In this document: positions 1-6,085 of the stretch, piece after piece
Numbering within the stretch: the first letter of the stretch is position 1
Layout of the letters: every line of letters begins with the position of its first letter
Notes under the pieces: model-generated
The model's input: only the letters and a program-made list of their open reading frames with translations
The model's database searches: none
What the model was told of the DNA's origin: nothing
Position numbers and translations under genes: made by a program
NCBI GenBank assembly: GCA_029335935.2
Contig: JARJMV020000224.1
Coordinates: 1-13,545, forward strand
Length of the DNA: 13,545 nucleotides
Direction: 5' to 3'
From: a bacterium
GTDB lineage: Bacteria > Armatimonadota > Fimbriimonadia > Fimbriimonadales > GBS-DC

Positions 1-1
1 G

Positions 2-247
2 AGCATGATTACCGACCAGCCGCCAGGCAGGTTGCCCATCCGCACTGTCGTTGCGCCCTACACCGACTGGATGGCACGCGAGGCAATCCTGCGCGAGTTG
101 CAACGCAGCGGCCCGGTGTTCTATGTCACGCCGCGCATTCAGGGCATCACGCCCCTCGCCGAGCGACTCCAGCAACTGGTTCCGCTCGCGCGTATCGCCG
201 TCTCGCACGGGCATATGCCCCCCAAACAGGTGGAGGACATAATCTAG
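2..247 (+). CDS. mfd: Transcription-repair coupling factor Mfd, internal fragment ending at in-frame TAG
   Basis: The frame is open from the left edge, so the gene starts upstream and the ATG near the edge is internal. Mfd is the ATP-driven DNA translocase that removes stalled RNA polymerase and recruits UvrA. The fragment covers the end of helicase lobe 1 and the start of lobe 2: a PPGRLPIRT stretch (Mfd proteins typically have a PP-R-P-(I/V)-T motif here), an acidic/basic helix, then VFYVTPRI and an AVSHGHMPPKQVED segment that matches the usual AYAHGQM-x-x-x-LE region. The reading frame stops at a TAG directly after VEDII, where other Mfd proteins continue with -x-FY-x-R-x-(Y/D)-(D/N)-(I/V)-LV. 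The same frame continues in perfect Mfd sequence after the TAG, so this is a single-codon nonsense change, not a frameshift. Family identity is very sure; whether the stop is biological or a sequencing or assembly error cannot be decided here. Confidence 0.85.
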   Translation, partial: SMITDQPPGRLPIRTVVAPYTDWMAREAILRELQRSGPVFYVTPRIQGITPLAERLQQLVPLARIAVSHGHMPPKQVEDII

Positions 248-310
248 GCGTTCTACAACCGCGAGTACGATATCCTTGTCAGCACCACGATTATCGAGAA
301 CGGGCTCGAC

Positions 311-1120
311 ATGCCGAATGTGAACACCCTGATAGTGGAAGGCGCCGAGCGGTTCGGCTTGGGGCAGCTCTATCAGTTGCGCGGGCGCGTCGGGCGAGCC
401 GACCGACAGGCATATGCTTACTTCCTCTTCAAGACGGGCAGGCTGAGCGATAAGGCGGAAGAGCGACTGCAGGCGTTGCAGGAGTTCTCGCACTTAGGCT
501 CTGGCTTCGCGTTGGCGCTGCGCGACTTGGAGATACGCGGCGCGGGCAACCTGCTGGGCGAGGAGCAGCACGGCGCGATGCGCTCCGTCGGGCTGGAACT
601 GTACCAGTCGATGTTGCGCGATGCCATCCGCCGCTTGCGTCAAGGCGAGACCCACTGGAACCTGGAAGCCCCCATCCAAGAGGAGCTGCCCGACGCGAGC
701 AAACTGCCCCTACACGCTTTCATCCCCAGTGAGTATATCGCCGACACCGCGCAGCGACTGGGCTACTACAAGCGCATCGCGGGCAGCCGCACGCGCGAGG
801 AACTTAAATCACTCGTGCGCGAGCTGCGCGACCGCTACGGCGAGCTACCCGTGCCCCTAAAAAACCTCATCCGACTGATGGAGCAGCGCATCCTTGCCCA
901 CGCGCTGGGCGTGCAGAGCATCGGAGTCGACGGCAAACGGCTCGTGCTGAAGTTCAAGCCCGACCGCAAGCTCAAGGCGCGTTGGCAACTCGCGCTGCAA
1001 CGGTCGGTGGCAGGGGCGCGCACGCAGCCCGACGCAATCAGCGCGCCGCTCGGCGAACAGCCGCTGGAAACGCTGATGCGCCTGCTCAACGAGCTCAAAG
1101 CGATTGTCGAGGCGGGCTGA
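311..1120 (+). CDS. mfd: Mfd C-terminal part (helicase motif VI and TRCF domain), downstream of the in-frame stop
   Basis: This is the continuation, in the same frame, of the fragment to its left; the Mfd sequence actually resumes right after the TAG (codon 248-250), and this entry begins only at the first ATG. Between the TAG and that ATG lie YDILV and STTIIENGLD (helicase motif V), so a product starting at the ATG would lack motif V. Visible parts: NTLIVEGAERFGLGQLYQ, the motif VI arginine-rich QLRGRVGRADRQAYAYFLF, the LGSGFALALRDLEIRGAGNLLG segment in pieces (translocation-in-repair region), and the TRCF domain IPSEYIADTAQRLGYYKRIA, which in Mfd folds back on the UvrA-binding module. No Shine-Dalgarno site precedes the ATG, which argues against an independent gene. 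The total Mfd coding length in the window is about 372 codons of a usual ~1,150. The gene ends 3 nt before the convergent deacetylase gene. Confidence 0.85.
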   Translation: MPNVNTLIVEGAERFGLGQLYQLRGRVGRADRQAYAYFLFKTGRLSDKAEERLQALQEFSHLGSGFALALRDLEIRGAGNLLGEEQHGAMRSVGLELYQSMLRDAIRRLRQGETHWNLEAPIQEELPDASKLPLHAFIPSEYIADTAQRLGYYKRIAGSRTREELKSLVRELRDRYGELPVPLKNLIRLMEQRILAHALGVQSIGVDGKRLVLKFKPDRKLKARWQLALQRSVAGARTQPDAISAPLGEQPLETLMRLLNELKAIVEAG

Positions 1121-1123
1121 CGC

Positions 1124-2020
1124 CTACTGGGGATAGTTATACAGCTGCGCCAGCTCGCGATAGGTAAATAGCCGTATCTTCTGCTCCTCTAAGACGCGCT
1201 TGAAGGCTGGCTCCTGCAAGATTTCCAGCTCCTGCACACGGTAGCGCCAGCCGCCTGTGACGGCGTTGCCTTCGGGGTCGTCCATCCCCAAATGCACAAT
1301 CAGCTCGTTCACGCCCGGTCGGAGCGTGCGCAGGTACTGGTGCAGTCGCTCCCGATGACGCTCTTTGCTCTCCCCCGGCGCATACTGGGGGTTCAGATAA
1401 TCGATGGTGGGCAGTCCAGCGGCGCGGATGCGCTGATAAATCGCACGATAATTCAGTCCGCGCGCCGCCGCCATCAACATCATCTCGGGGGTGGGGCTAA
1501 ACACCATCGGTGGGATTTTATACTCGATTGCCGTCTTCAGGAAGACCTCGAAAAAGCGCGGGTCGGAGTAGAGCGTGCCCATGTGCGAGTCGAGGTGGGT
1601 GGGTTTCAGCCCCATCTGCAGCGCGAGTTCGATTTGGGCGCGGATTTCGGTCTCCACTTCTTGGGGGGTTGCATGGCGCGCCGCCTGTTCCACACTGCTC
1701 CACATGTATCCCTGCGGGTCGAGCAGACCTTTCACTTGACTGGCAGGCGCGACAGGACGCCAACGGATGGTACTCCATTCGCTGGTGAGCGTGAGGTGTA
1801 GCCCCACATCGGCGTCGGGATGCTTTTTACACCACGCGACCGCCTCCGTTACCCACGCGCAGGGCATCATGATACTCGCGCTGCTGATGACGCCCGTTTC
1901 CAACGCGAGGCTGGTCGCCCGATTTTTAGAGTGGCACATGCCAAAGTCGTCGGCGTGGATAATCAGCAGCTTCTCGTCGGTCTTCGGCTGCCCGTCCTGA
2001 AACATCGCACGGCGTCGCAT
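1124..2020 (-). CDS. YdjC/ChbG-HpnK family carbohydrate deacetylase
   Basis: A member of the YdjC (ChbG/HpnK) metal-dependent deacetylase family, which in characterised cases removes an acetyl group from chito-oligosaccharides or N-acetylated sugar-lipid intermediates. Visible family motifs: HADDFG at residues 22-27 (catalytic and metal Asp), GLHLTLTSEW at 73-82, and HLDSHMGTLY at 142-151 (metal-binding His residues), with IVHLGMDDPEG near residue 245-255 in the place of the usual H-P-G/H-P loop. Length (298 aa) fits the family. The first ATG has GGGAG only 2 nt ahead; the next in-frame ATG, 15 nt downstream, has no ribosome site, so the upstream one is chosen with moderate trust and the true start may be residue 6. 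No signal peptide is seen, so it is probably cytoplasmic. It converges on mfd and diverges from the 51-residue peptide gene. The substrate cannot be told from the sequence. Confidence 0.85.
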   Translation of the reverse strand: MRRRAMFQDGQPKTDEKLLIIHADDFGMCHSKNRATSLALETGVISSASIMMPCAWVTEAVAWCKKHPDADVGLHLTLTSEWSTIRWRPVAPASQVKGLLDPQGYMWSSVEQAARHATPQEVETEIRAQIELALQMGLKPTHLDSHMGTLYSDPRFFEVFLKTAIEYKIPPMVFSPTPEMMLMAAARGLNYRAIYQRIRAAGLPTIDYLNPQYAPGESKERHRERLHQYLRTLRPGVNELIVHLGMDDPEGNAVTGGWRYRVQELEILQEPAFKRVLEEQKIRLFTYRELAQLYNYPQ

Positions 2021-2093
2021 AGCTCCCTGTTCGCCCCGACGCGCCGATCCCCTGCGTATCCAACCCCTTGCAACCTTTGCGCCGACAATAGGG

Positions 2094-2099
2094 TATCAT
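2094..2099 (+). promoter_or_regulatory. Candidate -10 box for the 51-residue peptide gene
   Basis: TATCAT lies 5 nt before the GGAGG ribosome site of the small gene. A TTGCAA 20 nt upstream is a possible but badly spaced -35. The layout (TAT-x-ATAG-x-G then TGGAGGC) closely resembles that ahead of the pseudopilin gene at 9725, which strengthens an otherwise weak call. If used, transcription would begin at about the ribosome site itself. Confidence 0.35.
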
Positions 2100-2117
2100 A
2101 GAGTGGAGGCGAAACCT

Positions 2118-2273
2118 ATGAACAAGTTCGGTCTGATTCTGGTGCTTGCCGCTCTGCTGGGCGCAGGTGCGGCGGCTCTTATCGTCGGTGCGAAGAGCCA
2201 CGAGACAACCACCCCCACGGCGGTTGTCACGACTCCCGAAAAGGGTTCTTGCTGCTCGTCGCACAACAAGTAA
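2118..2273 (+). CDS. Small membrane-anchored or secreted peptide (51 aa) with Cys-Cys-x-x-His tail
   Basis: A short gene of 51 codons with an excellent ribosome site (GGAGG, 8 nt before ATG). The protein begins MNKFGLILVLAALLGAG, a positively charged end followed by a hydrophobic stretch to about residue 24: either an uncleaved membrane anchor or a signal peptide. After a short charged point (AKSHE) comes a Thr/Pro/Val-rich spacer (TTTPTAVVTTP) and then the C-terminus GSCCSSHNK. The paired Cys plus His could bind a metal or form disulfides, and would lie outside the cytoplasm if the helix inserts with the lysine-side in. There is no lipobox: the cysteines are at the C-terminus. Coding is supported by the ribosome site, the signal-like N-terminus and a clean stop. 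It lies 97 nt from the divergent deacetylase gene and 85 nt before the nucleotidyltransferase gene, separated from the latter by a long inverted repeat. I do not recognise a named family. Confidence 0.7.
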   Translation: MNKFGLILVLAALLGAGAAALIVGAKSHETTTPTAVVTTPEKGSCCSSHNK

Positions 2274-2286
2274 GCCCGACAGCGCG

Positions 2287-2345
2287 GCTCCTCGCTTCGC
2301 GCGGAGAGTTAGGGTATCGCTGTTGTTCCAAGCGAAGCGAGGGGC
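2287..2345 (+). repeat. Long-stem inverted repeat in the leader of the nucleotidyltransferase gene
   Basis: GCTCCTCGCTTCGC (2287-2300) and GCGAAGCGAGGGGC (2332-2345) are complementary over 14 nt, with 11 perfect pairs next to the loop and one G-U pair beyond. The loop is 31 nt. No T-run follows, so it is not a normal terminator. The 3' arm contains GAGGGG, the only ribosome-site-like sequence before the ATG at 2359 (14 nt away), so pairing would bury it. It could be a translation-control hairpin in the mRNA or a dispersed palindromic (REP-like) element; the sequence alone does not decide. Confidence 0.55.
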
Positions 2346-2358
2346 TTACCTGTTCGCG

Positions 2359-3246
2359 ATGATACGCACGGCCATCGTGCCGATGGCGGGTCTGGGCACG
2401 CGTCTATACCCCATCGGTATCGTCTTACCTAAAGGTTTGACACCGTTCGTGCTTGCGGACGGCACGCTCACAACTGGGTTGCAGCTGATTGCTGAGACGC
2501 TCTGGGCGGCAGGCGTCGAGCGCGTCGGCGTAGTGGTCTCGCCTGAGAATCGCGCGGTGTACGAGGCGTTTCTGGAGGGCGGCGGCGCACGCTATGCCTC
2601 TGCACGCGCCCAGCGCCCCCACATCCAGCAGATTTACGAGACGCTCCAATCGCTTGCTTGCCGCGTGCAGTTCATCGAGCAGCCCGAGTTGCGCGGGCTG
2701 GGGCACGCGGTGTGGTGTGCGCGCGCGTTCGCGAATGGCGAGGCGACGCTCATCTTCCTCGGCGACCACATCCCTCTGCCCCTGCGCGACCCGACGCCCA
2801 TCCACCAAGTCGTGCAGATGTACGAGACCCACCATGCGCCTGTGTATGGCGTGCATCGCGTGCCCGTCAGCAAAGCGTCGCAGTATGGCGTGCTGCAGGG
2901 CGAGCCGCTGGGTACGCCGCGCGCCTATCGGCTCCTGCAGCTCATCGAGAAGCCGACGCCCGACTACGCACGCCAACATCTCCACACGCAAGGCTTAGCC
3001 CCCGACGAACTGCTTGCGCACAGCGGCGTGTACGCCTTCCCGCCGATACTCTGGGACGCGCTGGAGCAACTCGCCGTAGAGCATGACCCTGCGCATGGCG
3101 AGTGGACGCTTACTGCCGCGCAGCAACGGCTGCTCCAACATATTCCCGCCTACCTGTGCGAGATGGAACAGCACTGGCTGGACTTCGGCACTGCCGCTGA
3201 ATACCGACGCGCGTTCTGCACGCTGGCGGAGTGTGAGCATGTATAG
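2359..3246 (+). CDS. GalU-like sugar-1-phosphate nucleotidyltransferase
   Basis: A 295-aa nucleotidyltransferase of the Rossmann-like NTP_transferase fold, most like UTP-glucose-1-phosphate uridylyltransferases: it would join a sugar-1-phosphate to a nucleoside triphosphate, giving an NDP-sugar for envelope polysaccharides. Evidence: the N-terminal nucleotide loop IVPMAGLGTRLYP with PKGLTPF (residues 6-30, Lys25 as the expected catalytic lysine), ELRGLGHAVWCA (110-121, the GalU-like G-L-G-H-A motif), LGDHIPL (134-140; the canonical GDD has become GDH), LIEKP (195-199), and LDFGTAAEYRRA near the C-terminus (274-285), matching the D-x-G-x-x-x-Y end of GalU. The start is set at the ATG placing the nucleotide loop at the very N-terminus; longer in-frame extension to 2146 reads through the small peptide gene and has no family look. 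The 3' end overlaps the biotin carrier gene by 8 nt, suggesting translational coupling. The nucleotide and sugar specificity is open. Confidence 0.75.
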   Translation: MIRTAIVPMAGLGTRLYPIGIVLPKGLTPFVLADGTLTTGLQLIAETLWAAGVERVGVVVSPENRAVYEAFLEGGGARYASARAQRPHIQQIYETLQSLACRVQFIEQPELRGLGHAVWCARAFANGEATLIFLGDHIPLPLRDPTPIHQVVQMYETHHAPVYGVHRVPVSKASQYGVLQGEPLGTPRAYRLLQLIEKPTPDYARQHLHTQGLAPDELLAHSGVYAFPPILWDALEQLAVEHDPAHGEWTLTAAQQRLLQHIPAYLCEMEQHWLDFGTAAEYRRAFCTLAECEHV

Positions 3247-3784
3247 AACCGAGTACCGCTACCGACAGGAGCGCATCACTCTCATGGCGCAGCCCGACGC
3301 CGATGGATGGCGCATCGTCCTGCCCGACGGCTCCGAGCGGATGGCGCGCCGCGCCGAGGCGCACGCCAACACGCTCACGCTGCACACCTCCACTGGGCGC
3401 GTGCAGCTCGCGTTCCTGCAGACGCCGCAGGGGGTGGAGATTCAGTATCGCGGGCGCGTCTATCGGTTCCAATACGCCGAGCCGAGCCGACGCAGCGCTG
3501 CGACGCACTCCAGCGCGGAAGGCGTTCTCACCGCGCCGATGCCCGGCTTGGTGACCAAAGTGTTCGTGCGGCAGGGCGAGACCGTCGAAGCAGGGCAGCG
3601 ATTGCTCACTTTGGAGGCGATGAAGACCGAACAGTCGCTGCGCGCGCCTTTTGCAGGCGTCGTGCAGCAACTCAACGCACGCGAGGGCGAACTGGCGCAG
3701 GAGGGCGCGGTGCTGGTGGCAATCACGCCGCTCGCTCCCTCATCGGAAGACAATCAGCTGCGCCAAAGTGAAGTAGAGCAGTAG
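3239..3784 (+). CDS. Stand-alone biotin carrier protein (BT-like domain plus biotinyl domain)
   Basis: A 181-aa protein with a C-terminal biotinyl domain: APMPGLVTKVFVRQGETVEAG (99-119, given in part) followed by LTLEAMKTE, where Lys129 is the expected biotin site, and the closing APFAGVV-x(8)-GELAQEGAVLVAI. The first ~95 residues are strand-rich and contain GRVYRFQYAEP just before the linker, resembling the BT domain that precedes the biotinyl domain in alpha subunits of acyl-CoA carboxylases such as MCC and PCC. It therefore looks like the tail of such an alpha subunit existing as a separate protein, to carry CO2 between a biotin carboxylase and a carboxyltransferase; neither partner is in the window. 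The ATG has GGAG 7 nt ahead inside the preceding gene, whose stop it overlaps by 8 nt. Its 3' end overlaps mgtE on the other strand by 45 nt. The biotinyl domain is very sure; the complex is not known. Confidence 0.85.
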   Translation: MYRTEYRYRQERITLMAQPDADGWRIVLPDGSERMARRAEAHANTLTLHTSTGRVQLAFLQTPQGVEIQYRGRVYRFQYAEPSRRSAATHSSAEGVLTAPMPGLVTKVFVRQGETVEAGQRLLTLEAMKTEQSLRAPFAGVVQQLNAREGELAQEGAVLVAITPLAPSSEDNQLRQSEVEQ

Positions 3785-5113
3785 CCCCGAAGCGTCGACG
3801 ACGGTCGTGATGAACGGCGCGGACATCACAGCAGGGTCAATATTGAGCCGCTTGGCGATGATGGGCAGGCACGAGCCGACGGTGGTCGCCAGCGTGATGA
3901 TGCCCACCTGCGCCAGCCCCACCGTGAGAGCGATGTGCAGTTGGTCTTCCCAAGCGTAGCCCATGCGCGTCCAGATGAGCGCGTTCACCACCCCAATCAC
4001 GCCGATGAGACTGCCCAACAGCAGCCCTGTGCGCAGTTCACGCGCCATCACTCGGAGGATGTGCTGCCAGCGCACCTCGCCCAGCGCAATCGCGCGGGTG
4101 ATGGTGGTGGTGGTCTGCGCCCCGGCGTTGCCGCCCGAGCCAATCAGCAGCGGGATGAACCACGCCAGCGCCGTTACTTTCTGGATGGCGTCGTCGTAGG
4201 TGCGCAGCACCGCGCCCGAAAACAGCTGTGCCACAAACAGAAACACCAGCCAGCGCACGCGCTGACGCGCCAAATCCCACGGGCGTTGCCGAAAATAAGG
4301 CTCCTCCGTCGCCTCCACACCGCCGAGCTTCAGCACATCCTCTGTGCTCTCGCTCACCAGAATATCCACCACATCGTCCACCGTCACGATGCCCAGCATG
4401 CGCCCCAGCTCGTCCACCACAGGCACGGCGAGCAGGTCGTACTTAGAGAGTAGGTTCGCCACTTCCTCTTGGTCGGTTTCGGGCTGCACCACAATCGGTT
4501 CGGTCTCCATCATCTGCTCGATGCGCTTGCTGGGGTCGCTGACCACCACATCGCGGAGCGAGCAGACGCCCACCAAGCGTTGGCGCGTGTCCACCACATA
4601 CAGGTAGTAGATGGTCTCGATCTCGCTGCCGACTTGGCGCAAGTAATCCAAACACATCTCGACCGTCCAGTCGGGGCGCACACGCACATACTGGCGCACC
4701 ATCAGGCGTCCAGCGGTGTTTTCAGGGTATTCGAGCAGTTCGCGCACCTCGCGCGCTTCGGGCGGCGCCATCTGCTGGAGCAGGGTCTCGGCTTTCGCGG
4801 TGTCGAGTTCGTCGACAATCTGCGCCGCGTCGTCCGCAGGGATGCGCTGCAGTAAGCGGGCGGCAGTCTCCAACGGGATATGCTCCAGTATCTCGGCGAC
4901 AATCGTGGGTTCCAGATACTCGATGACTTCGGAGGCGGTGGTCTCCTCCATGTGGAGCAGGGCGTGCGCTTGCTCGGCAGGGCTGTCCATCAATGCAAGG
5001 GCTTCGGCGATGTCTTGCGCCGCGTTCTCTTCCAGCAGTTGCTGCAAAGCGTCGGGCGGCTGTTGCAACGCCTCGCGCAGCTGCTCGAGCAGGACTTCCG
5101 TGCGCGTCTCCAT
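3740..5113 (-). CDS. mgtE: Magnesium transporter MgtE
   Basis: A 457-aa inner-membrane Mg2+ channel. Order of domains: cytoplasmic MgtE N-domain of superhelical acidic repeats (about 30-135, with ILEHIPLETAARLLQRIP and DELDTAKAETLLQQM), two CBS domains (about 137-198, with YYLYVVD and LVGVCSLRDVVV; and 200-257, with YDLLAVPVVDELGRMLGIV), a connecting plug helix (WDLARQRVRWL), then five membrane segments. Signature stretches are IPLLIGSGGNAGAQTTTT (320-337) and DPAVMSAPFITTVVDASG (426-443); Asp440 sits where the pore-lining Mg2+ ligand (Asp432 of Thermus MgtE) is expected. Length and all parts are intact. The ATG has GGAGG 6 nt ahead. I looked for an M-box Mg2+ riboswitch upstream and found none. 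It converges on, and overlaps, the biotin carrier gene. Confidence 0.95.
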   Translation of the reverse strand: METRTEVLLEQLREALQQPPDALQQLLEENAAQDIAEALALMDSPAEQAHALLHMEETTASEVIEYLEPTIVAEILEHIPLETAARLLQRIPADDAAQIVDELDTAKAETLLQQMAPPEAREVRELLEYPENTAGRLMVRQYVRVRPDWTVEMCLDYLRQVGSEIETIYYLYVVDTRQRLVGVCSLRDVVVSDPSKRIEQMMETEPIVVQPETDQEEVANLLSKYDLLAVPVVDELGRMLGIVTVDDVVDILVSESTEDVLKLGGVEATEEPYFRQRPWDLARQRVRWLVFLFVAQLFSGAVLRTYDDAIQKVTALAWFIPLLIGSGGNAGAQTTTTITRAIALGEVRWQHILRVMARELRTGLLLGSLIGVIGVVNALIWTRMGYAWEDQLHIALTVGLAQVGIITLATTVGSCLPIIAKRLNIDPAVMSAPFITTVVDASGLLLYFTLAQLIVFR

Positions 5114-5134
5114 CGGTCGCCTCCATGCGGGGGG

Positions 5135-5140
5135 ATTCTA
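5135..5140 (-). promoter_or_regulatory. Candidate -10 box for mgtE
   Basis: Read on the minus strand this is TAGAAT, 10 nt before the GGAGG of mgtE. No convincing -35 is seen. It is reported because it repeats the short-leader layout seen at other genes of the window. Confidence 0.25.
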
Positions 5141-5329
5141 ACTACGACTGTGTGTAAAACTATACCCCGAACGCAAGACGATACGAGGATATTCGGAAAA
5201 TCGGGAGCATAGGGTACCAAATGGCAGCACGCACCCACTTTCGCGTCACACGCGAGCAAGGTCGTGGAAATAACAGCCGCTATACCTGAACAACGCCGCG
5301 GGAGCAATCATCAGCACGCGCGACCATTC

Positions 5330-5361
5330 TGCACGGGGAAACTTGCGGAAAGCCCCGTGCA
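5330..5361 (+). repeat. Perfect 9-bp hairpin in the lemA upstream region
   Basis: TGCACGGGG and CCCCGTGCA pair without mismatch around a 14-nt, A/G-rich loop (AAACTTGCGGAAAG). No T-run follows on either strand, so it is not a usual terminator. It lies just before a second, larger stem, suggesting a structured leader if transcription of lemA begins upstream of it. Confidence 0.5.
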
Positions 5362-5362
5362 T

Positions 5363-5414
5363 CTCCGCTCACAGCGCATTCTCGGAGCGAGCGAGGCGTC
5401 GCCTGAGAACGCGC
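5363..5414 (+). promoter_or_regulatory. Candidate switching leader RNA: two mutually exclusive stems
   Basis: GCGCATTCTC (5374-5383) pairs with GAGAACGCGC (5405-5414) with one mismatch, capped by AGGC-GTC-GCCT (5394-5404) and with a bulged GGAGCGAGCG. A competing stem is CTCCG (5363-5367) with CGGAG (5383-5387); it encloses one arm of the first stem, so both cannot form together. CTCCG can also pair with CGGAG inside the lemA ribosome site (5498-5502). This is the kind of arrangement used by RNA switches, but the pairs are short and the region is GC-rich, so chance is possible. Confidence 0.25.
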
Positions 5415-5509
5415 ATATCTCCATGCGAGAACAAACCAGCTTATGGTAAACTTAACGGGAGACTCAGGCGCGTAAATCGCGTAGAGAATCTGGGAGACGG
5501 AGGCAACGG

Positions 5510-6085
5510 ATGGAACTGCTTACAGGATTGATTTGCTTCGGCGTGTTGATGCTGGGCGCGGCGATTCTCTACGCTGTGCTGTATAACTCGCTGATCGCTA
5601 AAAAGAATCAGGTCGAGTACGCCTACAGCGGCGTCGATGTGCAGCTCAAAAAGCGGCACGACCTCATCCCGAACCTTGTGGCGTCGGTGAAGCAGTATAT
5701 GGAACATGAGCGCGGGCTGCTGGAGCGCATCACGGAGCTGCGCAGCCGCGCCATGAACCCAGATTTGCCGGAGGGTGAACGCATGCAGGTCGAGGCGGCG
5801 CTTTCAGGCGCGCTGCGCAACCTGATGGTCGCCGTCGAGAACTATCCGCAACTGCGGGCGAACGAGAACTTCATGCACTTGCAAGCCTCGCTGAACGAGG
5901 TGGAAGAGCAAATCGCCGCCGCGCGACGCACCTACAACGCCGCTGTGACCGACTACAACAACGCCATCGAGATGTTCCCGACCAACCTCATCGCCTCAAC
6001 GATGGGGCTGAAACGGCGCGCGGTGTTCGAAGCCGAAGAGGCGGAACGCGCCACGCCGAATGTCGCGCAACTGTTCCAGCGATGA
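5510..6085 (+). CDS. lemA: LemA family membrane protein
   Basis: A 191-aa LemA protein, of full family length. An N-terminal membrane helix (residues 5-27, short N-terminus outside) is followed by YNSLIAKKNQVEYAYSGVDV and QLKKRHDLIPNLVASVKQYM, the standard LemA core, then a long helical bundle with RANENFMHLQASLNEVEEQI and AARRTYNAAVTDYNNAIEMF and the characteristic FPTNLIA turn. LemA proteins are anchored with the helical domain on the cytoplasmic side; their molecular job is not settled, although they are often tied to envelope stress and proteases. The ATG has GGAGG 6 nt ahead. The stop overlaps the start of the next gene (ATGA), so the two are almost certainly translated together. Confidence 0.95.
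   Translation: MELLTGLICFGVLMLGAAILYAVLYNSLIAKKNQVEYAYSGVDVQLKKRHDLIPNLVASVKQYMEHERGLLERITELRSRAMNPDLPEGERMQVEAALSGALRNLMVAVENYPQLRANENFMHLQASLNEVEEQIAAARRTYNAAVTDYNNAIEMFPTNLIASTMGLKRRAVFEAEEAERATPNVAQLFQR

Larger units (their letters stand above)
5114..5509. other. Divergent mgtE-lemA intergenic region with several hairpins
   Basis: A 396-nt stretch without a convincing gene. It must hold the promoters of both mgtE and lemA. Three perfect or near-perfect hairpins lie in it: TCGCGT-CAC-ACGCGA (5241-5255), TGCACGGGG with 14-nt loop and CCCCGTGCA (5330-5361), and the larger GCGCATTCTC/GAGAACGCGC element (5374-5414). A short ORF from 5264 has no ribosome site and no family look. The lemA end has a strong GGAGG (5499-5503). 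The structures suggest a long structured lemA leader RNA or protein-binding palindromes; no known riboswitch consensus was recognised. Confidence 0.5.

Noticed and set aside
245..247. Selenocysteine, pyrrolysine or programmed frameshift as an explanation for the mfd stop
   Set aside because: The codon is TAG, not TGA; the frame is the same on both sides; and nothing in the window supports pyrrolysine use.
2287..2345. Terminator after the 51-aa peptide gene
   Set aside because: The loop is 31 nt and no T-run follows; a structured leader or palindromic repeat fits better.
2146..2358. N-terminal extension of the nucleotidyltransferase to the upstream ATG
   Set aside because: It would read through the small peptide gene in another frame, is Arg-rich without family resemblance, and the nucleotide-binding loop would no longer be N-terminal.
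5114..5300. M-box (Mg2+) riboswitch upstream of mgtE on the minus strand
   Set aside because: The conserved GGTGAGGCTCC and CGCTGCTGCC blocks are absent; only a partial GCTGCC is present.
5330..5361. Intrinsic terminator
   Set aside because: A perfect stem but no T-run on either strand, and it lies upstream of divergent genes where no transcript needs to end.
5264..5449. Possible 61-aa gene in the mgtE-lemA gap
   Set aside because: No ribosome site, no family-like or membrane features, and it lies across the hairpins of the region.
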